A stretch of 48,101 bases of DNA from Candidatus Magasanikiibacteriota bacterium (GTDB taxonomy: Bacteria; Patescibacteriota; Patescibacteriia; Magasanikbacterales; UBA922). The stretch is from positions 1-48,101 of the forward strand of contig CAILTG010000077.1 in assembly GCA_903837125.1 (NCBI GenBank), read 5' to 3'. Below are positions 9,377-21,300 of this stretch, one piece after another. The position numbers were made by a program, and so were the translations under genes. Every line of letters begins with the position of its first letter. Positions within the stretch are counted from its first letter, which is position 1. The notes below the pieces were generated by a model that saw nothing but the letters and a program-made list of their open reading frames with translations, was not told the origin of the DNA and did no database searches.

Positions 9377-12300
9377 TTATGGGTAGGGAGTAAATTCCTT
9401 TACACCGGCAAAATCAGAAACTAATCGTCCGTTAGAACAGCTTCCATTGGGACAATCAGGGAAAAAAGTGCCATCAGCTTTTTTATATTGAACATCCTGA
9501 CGCTGATATTTACCACTAGCAACATTTTTTACTAAATTAAATACATGCCAATATTGATCTCCGGCAGAAAACCCTTTATCATTATCAGCCTTACTAAAAG
9601 TATATGTTGAAGTCGGACCAAAAACTGAATACTGTTCATCTTGGCCCGGATGAAACTCATACACATCCACATACAAAGGAAAATTAGGCTGATTACGATA
9701 TTCGCCAATTGGTGTTATTTTAGTGCCTGATAAAGCCCCAAACTGATCCACAGAAAATGAATACGTTCCGGTGGCATTTCTCGTATCAATAATAAATCCA
9801 TCAACATAATTAACTTGGTCTACCTTAGCAAATTTATAAGGATAAACATAAATTCCACCATAATTATAATGAAGATCACCACAGCCAGTGGGGGTAGAAC
9901 TAGCAAAATTAGCGTAATTACACACTGCACCATCAAGAGCAGCCTGCGAAAGATTCACTGGATAATAAGCAAATATTTCATCATTTTGCACATTACCATA
10001 AAATTCTTCCTCTCTTTTTACACCAACACCGGGAGCATATCTCACTACCACTCCAAAAACACCCTCAGGCATAGCCCGAGAAATTACCAGTTCTTTACTT
10101 ATTTTAGGAGATTCACCATTTACTTGATAAGGAAAGAAATCTCCTTTTAGCCTCAGAGAAGAAGAATTGGCATTATAATCAAAGCCATTATTTGATGGAA
10201 AAATATTATTATAATTAAAATACAAGAAATACTCGTCTTTACACAATTGATTTGTTTGCAAACCACGAAAATTACTTTCCCCCACTTCTAATCCTAAAAG
10301 AGAATTACCATACTCTGGAGGTACCATAGTGTTAAAAAGACCAACATTTCTACCTAAATAAGCATTAAAACCTACTGGTGGAAATTTTCTATACAAGCCC
10401 ACAGTATAATTATTATTATAATAATATTTCCAATATTGAGGTAAAGTAGGGTCTACCAAATCACCATAAAAAGGATTCAACAAAGTAATAAAAGGCTTAC
10501 TGGGAATATTCTCTGCCGACTTACAATCCACACAATTGTCTTGCTCACTTAAACAATTTGCAGAACAAGAATATGCATCTTTGTCGTTACATTTGCTTGG
10601 AAGTTGAGCAACCGGTCCACTAGCCCCTTCTCCATAAGAATGAACCACTGTACCATCAGCGTTTGTATCACAAACCTCATAACCATGGTCACCCTTTGTC
10701 ACATCTCCCATATCATCAATCACTCCATTACCGCAAAATCCTGTTGGATCAACTGTTACCACTTTTTTGCAATCAAAAGAACAATAAGAACAAGATTTGT
10801 TATAGCCGGATTTACAAGCCACACCATTTTGTGAACCATTATCACAAACCTCAGGATTATCAGTACTAATGTCCACACCTTCCACAATGCCATCACCACA
10901 AACCTGAGGCAACGGAGTTTGACTAGTACATATGGCGCTACAAGTGCTGGTAGGTGTACCATTATCTTTACCTTTATCACACTGCTCACCAGACTCGCGG
11001 TTCCCATTGCCACAAACTGCTAAATTAATTTTATTAGTGCAATCACTATTACAAGTACTGCCTGGTTTACCATTATTTAAGCCCTCATCACATTCCTCAT
11101 AAGGATCATCTTTGTGATTGTCTCCACAATAACCACCTGGCTTTTGACAATCCCAAGCACAAGATAAATCTTTATAATAATTATAAGACGCCCCAAAAAT
11201 TTGATGAGCGGGTTTAGGAACACAGGGACCAAAATCAGAAGAAGTAGCAAACCAATCTAACCAGTCGCTAATAATAGAGAATTTATTTTTAGATAAAATT
11301 TTATTAACATCAGTCGGAACCTGACAATCATCATTTGTTTTACATAATATTTGTGGATCATTTTGACAAACTTGCCCAGAAGTTAAATAAGTTGTATCAA
11401 GAGCGCGACTAACCAGATTATGATAGAAAAGACAGGAATATTCACCATTACAACTAGTGGTTTCTGCTTTTCCTCGATCAGACGATAATACATCTCCAAA
11501 AAGTAAACGGGTAGATAAATCTTTTGCATTACAAGCAGAGGCTTGTAAACTATCAGAAGATTTTTCCCACTGTGTTGTTCCTTTTAAAGAAAAGGGCTCT
11601 TTATACCTGGAAGATTGTTTATAAGCAGAGGCGATGTTGCTATACCCCTCATCAAAATGAAAACCCAGTAACAAATCACCAACATTGGGATCAGAATAAG
11701 AATGCTTTGCTCCTTGTTCATAATTATTCTGAATACTATCACTACTCAAGTCATTGCTATAAATTCTAAATTCATCAACATCACCTTTGGTAAACAGACT
11801 ATTTCCAGTGGAAACAAATCCTCCAAGATAAATTGAACTGGTTGTTAAATCAATGTTTATTGAACCACCTCCAACAACACCATTCACATAAAGAGTACCT
11901 TGTTGTCTAATAGAATCATAAGCAAAAGCTAAAAATGTCCATTCATTCTCCCCTATTGTATTTAAACTCTTTAAATGAATAGTTGAGGTATTAGAATTTA
12001 TTTGTGAAGCAACATCAATATTTAACTTATTATCTGTAGTATTTTTATAAGTGGTTATAGAAAGTTTTTTAGCAGGTTGATTTTGGTCAATAATTGTCAA
12101 TAATTGATTTTTTGGATGCCCAACAATGTCAGTTAATTTAACCCACATTTCAATAGTAAAATTTTTAGGCATTTCAAATTCACCACCATATTCTGCATAA
12201 TCTTTAGAACCAGAAAAAACCAGAGCTGATGTGCAGTCAAAATTTTCTGAACATACTCTACTTGAAACATTGGTACAAAAACCTACAGACTTTCTATAAT

Positions 12301-15300
12301 TAACATAAACATTATTAATTGGATGAATAGTTGGAGAAGAAACAGCTTTAAAAGTATTTTCACAATATTCAAGCGGTTTACCAAGGTCTTGATCAATTTG
12401 GCCATTACCACAATAACCACTGAACAATCCTAGACAATCAGTTGCACAATGTCCATAAGTGCCATTTTGCGCGCCATCATCACATTTCTCGCCTGGTTCT
12501 ACCAAACCATTTTTACAGGTGCTTAAAGACTTACATTCACCAAACTGCCAACGGCACAAATTATCACAATGTTCACTGCCAAGAACATAACCAGGAACAT
12601 CTGAACATTGGACAATATTTGTCACATAACCCACACATTGACTTGTTAATTTGGGGAACCAAGTATCATTAACTTTGCCAACGCAAGCAAACCTCGTTCC
12701 TATTCCGTTTGCACCAAAATAATTATTTATAAAATCACTTCCTGTTGAAGTTACTACTTTCACAGCATAACCACTTCTCGTAAGTTCACCACCAAATAAT
12801 CCTCCGAGTTGAATTTCATTAGCTCCTAAATAAGTAGCAGTAGATTGGCAATCAGCATCAGTATCGCAAGAAAAATATTCAGTCTCTTTTGAATTAGCAT
12901 CTGGATTTTTAATAATACTCAAATCAAGCAATTTTAAGTCATCCCCATCTTGCTTATCAACAGTACAAAATGATGTTTTCAAACTGTGACGATAATGTTC
13001 ACTTCCATTTATAATAGTTGCCTCATAATAACCACAACTATCATTATTAATACAAGTTGAAGGTGCAGGAAGTACTTCTGATACTCCCAGACTAGAAGTA
13101 ACATAGCAAGTACCATATCTACTAACAACAACCCCCCTACTAGAGGTAACTGAAGAACCTGGCGGATCACAATCCTCACCTACCTGAACTATACCATCAC
13201 CACACTTACCCACAAATGGACTATAAGATTGTCCTGGTGTGCACCATGGATCAGTGGAAAAATGATCAGGGTTCATTACATAATTACCCACCACCTCAGT
13301 ATCACTTTTGGAAAAATACTGTAATGGAGTATGCAGAACATAATTTTCAGCTCCTCCAGGGGTGGTGGTACCTACATATTCGTATTCAGAAACACTGGAA
13401 TAAACCGGACAAGAATAAGTGGAGCTAGCCGCATTCCAACAAGTATTAGGATCGGCTTTAGGATCGCTACATTTTATCCAATTATCAATTGGATCAATTT
13501 TATTTAAATGCAAAATATTATACCAAGAGGCCCATTTGGAAACTGTATAACCTGGAATAAACGTGCCAGCTGCTAAATTTGGACTCTTAGTACCATAACC
13601 TTCCAAATTTTGCATGGCAGTTTTAATATTCGGTAAAACAGTATTTATATCTGTATAAAATTTGGTTCGAGAATTAGAACAAATGCCATTATTAGTATAA
13701 ATTCCATTAGCATCGGTTTTGGAAGTACCAGAAACCAAGTCATGACAATCCCAATCAGTTTTACAAGCATCATCAGAAATAATAGCCCGAGTGGAAGAAG
13801 GCAATATCTGTCCTATTACCAAATGTGGTGTGTCAGTGGACAAACAATAATTAAAATCTTCAAGATTAGTATTAAATTTCCAAGAATTTATAAGTTTTGT
13901 GAAAACCGCTTGAGCTTCTTGGCTAGCCCCACTACTCAAACCTAATTGATAAATATCATGAGTAAGTGGACTGCCTGTATAATGATAATTTAAAGCACTA
14001 ATATAATAATTTCGGCCATCAGTTATCACATCATCACCATTATAATTACCATTGTCAATTTTCCCGGATTGCATACTGACGGTATTAGAAAAATGCTGAT
14101 TATACCAACTTCTGGCACTTTGAGAACTATCATTACCATTGCTATCAAGATTCTTAAAAATCTGCAAACCAATAGCGTCACCAGTAGAAGTGCTAAATAA
14201 TAAATAGCGTTTTTCGGTGTCTGGAGTTAAAGCTGAAGAAAAAGTAGAAGCAGCTAAAACAGCACCCTCACAAGAATTAGTTATGGGTAACCAAGGCGCT
14301 GTTGGAAGGCAAACTTCCGAAAGATCAGTAAGACAATCAGCATCTGTATTGCAAGATCGATAATCTTTACTATATTTAGGAGGAAAATCAAAATCGTCTG
14401 CTTTTCTGCAAAATTTGCCAGTTGTTGAAAATAATAATTTGCAATTATTATCACTCAAAACCTGAGCAGATCCTTTCTCCGGACAATTAGCATTAAAACC
14501 TGGCGCTGGAGGACCACCATTAATCCAAGGCATATTATAAGCTGGAAGACAATCAGTATCTGTATTGCAAATAGCGCCACCAAGAAGGCAAACTCCTGAC
14601 TGTGCTACCACATTTTGCTTGGTAACATCCAACAAGGTAAACAACGGCAAATCGTCATCAGTGGTATCTGAACTTCCCGCATCAGCACAATAACTTAAGC
14701 TAAAATTATAATCATTATCTTTAAAAGGAAAGTTTGGTAGCGCTGGCCATGGATTATTACAAAAATAAGCCATTAAATCGGTGGTACCAGTAAAAACTGG
14801 CAGTTTGGTAGCAGAAATATCAGCATCTACCACGGCTTTGGCCACAGCAATTTGTTCGCCCTCCAAATTTCTCACGCCGATAATCACCTTATCAGTATTG
14901 GTAGGAGTGCCTGTCAAAGGAATGTTAAAAATTGGACTATTCTGTGGTGCCCATTCCCAATACCAATGATAAGCTGGCGTTGGCACAATCTGCTGACCAT
15001 TGTCACTTTCAGTTATAGCTTGAAAAGAAGAAGTAACATTAGGTTTTTGGAATAAAAACTCACCAGGCTCCACAGTAACCGCTCTTAATTTACAAATTTT
15101 ATCACTGGTATTAAAAAGCCAAATATCATCTAAAGTGCTAGTGGTGTCTTTTCCTCTAATTCCCACCCCATTAATATCAGTTATTCCGCCTTTGCCACCT
15201 CTTAAGACTACTGCATAAGTAGAGGTACTGTTTAATAAATCATTAATATACACAGCCACAGTAGAAGAAACTGGCATGGTGGTAGAAGCCACACCATTAA

Positions 15301-18300
15301 CCATGCTCCAATGATCTGTAACTTTATAAGTCGCGGCCACTTCTCCAGTACACCAAGTATAATTTGTAAAAAAATTTTTATCTAAATAGGTAGCCCAAGT
15401 TGGTTCACCAAACAGCCAGGCAAAAAACGATTTTATATAATGCCAAATTTTATCTAAAAATCCCATTGGAATTGAAGGATGCTTTAAGGAATCAGACAAA
15501 CCCAAAGCACGATTAACTAGATTAGTAACATCCGTGGTGGTAGCATAAATTGAAATTAAACAATCATAAGTTGAATAATTATGCCCGTTGGCAATAATAA
15601 TATTATTTTTTAAACTGTTAGGATCAATTCTTTTATCAAAATCAACACTAATAAAAGTATTGCGGCAAACCAAACCAGCGCCGTATATACTTGCACCATC
15701 TATTGGATATTCAGACTTTCTTTCTGGCCTAGCTGAACAACAAGAGTTTCTGGCCACACCCCAAGCATTGGTTGAAGAGGCATGATTCATTTCCATGTCT
15801 GTAGGTAAACAATCGTTATAATAACCATAAGCATCTTGAATATTATTTTCTTGATGTCCACATTGCAAATGATAAGTAGAAGTGCCAGTAACATTTTTGC
15901 TCATGAGCGTGGTAGAAGTAAACACGATTCCATTAGCAGTTTTTCCATAGATAATAGTGGTGTTGGCTTTGGCAGTGGTAGTGGCTTCTAAATAATTAGC
16001 ACCTTCTTGTGGCGACCCGCCACCTACAGCCGTAGCTACCTGAATCGGACCTTCACCAAGCGAGCCTGTTGGTTGATGATCAAATTCACACGCACCAAAT
16101 TCTCCTGAGCTCTTAATGGCATCACCACACATTGTTGAGGACGGACTAGCCAATAAAGAAGAACCAGCTAAAGTACAATCATTGGCACAACCAGCAGTTC
16201 CTGGGGTGCAATAAAAACCAAAACTAGAATTTTTTATTTGACTGTTGGGATCAGCTTTTGTTTCTTCACATAAATTATTCAAAACACACCAATCAGAACA
16301 AAGTGCTAATGAAGAAGTAGCTACACTAATTGTAGTAGAAGCACTTGGATCATTAGGATCATTGCCAGTTAAAATTCGTAAATGATGCCCATCAATAATC
16401 TCGCACTCCTCACCTGCTTCTATTTTACCATTACCGCAAACACTTTGAGCTTGGGCACATTCTGTTGGATAAAGAGAAGAATGATCTGCTTGCATACACC
16501 AATATTTGCTCAAAGGCACACCAGTATGCAAACAATGATTAGTACAACTTAAATTACTTTTAGCAGTAGTAGTTACTAAAGCAGTATCACAAGTTTCACC
16601 CCAAGTCACTCCCCCGCTACCGCACCAAGAAATACTAGTATTCCCCAAAGGCGGAGTTTGTGAAGAACCTTTCCACAAACATTTATCATTACAATAAGCT
16701 TTTTGAGTTGGGTTTCCTGGATCGCACATTTCTCCTGCAGTGCTACTCCACTGACCATCACCACACAAACCCAAATTTGCAGTGGAAGTGGTAGAAGTAG
16801 CTTTAAGATTTCCTGGACGTAAACAATTTAAATTACAACTCACACCGGCAATTTCTCCAGATGCGTCAATATCACAATCTTTACCCGGTTCGTCAGCATT
16901 ACCATCGCCACAAAGTACTGGCACTGAACCTCTAGGCACATCTGCACCTTTTAATAAACAACTTAAATTACAATAAGGATGCATGCTGGTAATTGGCGGA
17001 GCAGGAAAATGAGTAATGCTGGCCACAATATTACCAAAAGGTTTAGTAATATCCCAAATCCAACCATAATTCCAAGGGTTTAGACGTTGACCACTGGCAT
17101 TACACATATCTGGAGCGGTTCGGGGAATTGAGATGTATTTATTGCGATGGCCCACAAAATAAGCAATAAATGGATCTGGCTCTACTGCCACATTCTCAGC
17201 GATACAATAACCATTGACTACTTTAGTTCTAAATTTCCAAGTAAAATCTTCCAAAGGTTTTCCTGGATCAATGGCACCAGTGTCTGGATTAACTCTACCA
17301 AAAGATCTCATTGAACCAGACATAGTGTGAGTTGGGTCTTTACTACTAACAGTCACTCTATACCAAGTATTTTCATTAAGCGGCAGACCACTAACAGTTA
17401 CTTCATACTGCATTGGATCATCTTTGCCAAACTGATCATCTAATATTGGATGATAACCAGTGACTGAATCACAAGTTTCATCAATACATTGATCAACAAT
17501 AAAGGCGGCCAAGCCATAGGTGGAAGTCATCATGGCCCGACTAAATTTCACGCCAATTGTGGCATTGGTACAGGCCTCGGTACATAGAGGCCATTCATCT
17601 ATTACGCGTGGCGGACCCAAATCAATCTTCAAAGTGCTGGTGGCTTCAATAGTACTAGTGTTGCTGTTCTGTACTAATTTGGTAACTACAAAACTGTCTA
17701 TAACACCACGTAATGATTGATTTCCACCCACAGCTCCACCCTCAAAATAATAATTACCGGAAATTTTACCAACAACTTGATTGCCATTAAGCACAACACT
17801 ACTAACAACCACCCCATTCTTTACTAAACTTAAATTACCTGATTCATTTTTTTGAATTAAATATTCTCCTGTTGAATTAGTATTGAGATGTTCTAAAAAA
17901 TTAGAAGTACCATTATTATAAGATTCCCGGTAGTTAAAATAACGATTCTTTAATTCATAAGTACTTGAAGTGTAAACATCACTTATATAAACATCAGATC
18001 CATCACTCAAAAACAAGCTACGTCTCACCATCCAATCTTTATCAGCATTTTGAGAACCAATATTAATAATAGTGGAGGAAGATAAATCATTAAGTTCATA
18101 AACAATTTTTAAAGTGTAAGAAGCAAAAGTATTAAAATCTCCACCAACTAAAGTACTAGTAGTGATAGGGGTTGTTAACGGCTGGCCATTATTAATATTC
18201 TTTAAAACATCAACTGTTTCGACATATGACAGTCCTGTGGTGGTCGCTAAAATGGTTACTCCATATGGCGCATCTTGTAAAGCTGTGGCTGTACCGCGAC

Positions 18301-21300
18301 TACTTCTGTAATATGGTGACAAAGGTGAGGAAGTGGCGGTGGCAGTATCACGATTACTGGTGTTCCAGGCCCAATTGTAACTATCCACATTCAAAACAAT
18401 ACACTCTTGATCACCTCTACCCCAAAGAAAATAATAAAATAATAAAGTTGGCTGCCAAAAATCTTTTAAGGGACCCAAATTATGAGTGGTGTGTTCAGTA
18501 GGATTCATGAAAGCGTCTTTTAATTCACAACGCTTGTTAGTAGCCCCGGTTTTAAAATCATAATAATAAGCAATACCACCGCCCGGATAGTCTTTTAAAG
18601 GACGGGTAACGTCTAAATTAAAAGATTTCTGCATTGTTTGGCCGGCACCATAAATTGTTTGCAGAGTGGAAGAAATACTGCCAGCCAGTGTTACCCGATA
18701 CCAAGTATTAGCAGTCAAAAGTTTTTGGGGAGTGGCCGATGAATCAGCTTTAAATATTTCCAATAATGTACTATTACCTAAAACTAAACTTAATTGACTT
18801 CCATCAACCTGATTAGTGTAAGTTCCACAAACTGGTTTATCTCCACCACCACATTTATAAACCCTTACTGTACTAGTATTTATAGAATTAACATTAATAC
18901 CGGCCGTAAATTGCAAAGAAATTTCGGCATTAAGACAAACATTATCTCCCCCACGCCAATTTTGCCACGGTACTGGCGAAGGATATTGATTGTCAAATCC
19001 GCCTGTAAACCAATTGGCCTGGTCACAATGTTCTAACACTCTAGGAAGATAAGGAATTCTGCCAGTGGTAAAACGCCAAACATAGCCGGCTGATTTAGTT
19101 TGCCCGGCACAAGCTGTAGTATTAAGGCGCCAAATTCCCATATCCAGTCCTTCAGTACAGCACTGATAGGCTGAATTTACTTTCTTACCGTCTGGTGCAA
19201 TTGAAGAGGGTAAATTGCAATCATCTACAACGTAATCATAATCATTACCAATTTCTCCTTGTGAAACAATCTTAATGGGATTTTTTCCTTTGACCATAGT
19301 GTACCTTGTGACTAGATCCACTGGAATAGCCGTATTAATCAAGGTATTACTATCACTGGTTGGAAAAATAACTGAAGCGCCATTCTGATCTTTATAATCT
19401 TTAGAATTCAACCAAGTAAAAACATTGGTAAGAGCAGCATTTTTCCAAAAGAAATAAACTATTGGATTGGTTCCAAAATTAATACCTTTAATTGCCAAAA
19501 AATTACCGGTTGCCAAAGGCGCCGGGCCGTGGCTAGGTTCAATCGCACAAATGCCAGGCAAAGGATTTCCTTTTCTGACAGTAAATGGAGTATCACCATC
19601 AGATTTAAATTTATTCTGATCTCCACGTACCAAAGTTACAAATTTTTCCAATAAATCTAAACTTTCTTGACTGCCTTTGGTAAATTGCAATTTATTAACA
19701 TTTACGCCTACCCCACCGTACCTTACTGTTCCGGTTGGCGTAACACTAGATGGTTGTCCGCTTCCTGGATTGGTAGTTGTAGAATAAACTAACCCGACAC
19801 TATCAAACAACCTTAAACCACTACTGTCTGAATCTATTTTTATAACTTGATTAGTAGAAGTGGAAATTTCTTTGATAACAGCAAACTCACCTGGATTTAA
19901 GGTATCTTTAGGTGGTCCGCCATAAAAACTTCGGTGTAAAACTCCACCAGGGTCTTTTTCATCAAAAATTGAAAATCGATATCCCCCTCCTCCACTATAT
20001 CCACTTGGATCCGTTACTTCATCTTTTTGAAAACGAAAACGTTCAGTTTTGGCGGTGATACTGGGAAGATTTTCTATTTTAAGATCAATAATATAGTGCC
20101 ATTCGCTACTATCCATTGCATATTTTCCTTGCGGGTCGGAAATTACCACATTAGAATCAACTGGAATAATATTATTACTTAAATAAAAACCGGGTAATTT
20201 ATCCGTTAATTTAAGAAAATCAAACGGCAAAACGCCACCTGTCAACTCTGGAAAACTATTCCGAACTAATTGCACAATTACTTGATTATCATGCCAAGCA
20301 TCACCACAATAATCTGGCAAGGTAGTGGTGGCTCGCACACAACCAGCACCACAACTTTCACCAGCTTTAGCTGTAAAATAAACTTGACCAACACTTTCTC
20401 CAAAATTCCGACCATGAATAGTAATAAAACTACCAGGTGTGGACGAAACCGGATCAATGCGATCAATTTCCGGTTTAAGAGCATCAATATTGGTTAAAAT
20501 AGTAAATGGCACTTTATTACTATCTTGATTCGCCCCTGCATGAACATAAACCCCTACGTCTCCGGCTTGCAAGCCAGCTGGAACTTCACTCCTAATTAAA
20601 CTCTCTGTCCAACCATAAATTGACGGAGTAAAGCCACCAAAGTTCAAATTGGCACCAGTAATTTGTGTGGGTCCAAAACCCTTACCAACAGCAATGGTGG
20701 AAGTGCCAACTACACCTGAATGCGCGCAAGTGCCAGCCACATACACATCACACAAGCCCGGTCGCCAGGTAGTATTTTTGGTAAACAAACCATTTCCCCC
20801 AGGCAACAAGCCCCAGTCATTAACTAATGGATCATTATAAGTGGTATCATCATAAGTTTTAACACCAACAGTACCATTTAATTTAACAGGAAAAGGATAA
20901 TTTACTTGCAACCTTATTGAACTGGTAGAATCTACTTTAAAACCCTTCACCAAATCATCTGCTGGTATTTCTACTACTACCCAATGATCATGCCAAGCTG
21001 GTGCATTCGTTCCACTACAACTAACACATTTAGCCACTTGTGCCACCACTGGTTTATTTTTATCATCATTCGTAAAAAAAGTGACACTGCCTACATTACC
21101 TTCTCCAAAATTTCTACCTTTAATAGTCAGCCAATTGCCAGTGGCACCATCCATTGGGCTAACCTCTTCTATTAAAGGATAAGCTTGACAGGTTTTATTT
21201 GTACCGTCAGTTTCTGAACTAACACATTTTAAACTATAAGCACAATCCAAATTAGTTTTACACGGTTCACCAACCCCATGAGTACAACCATCACCTTGAT

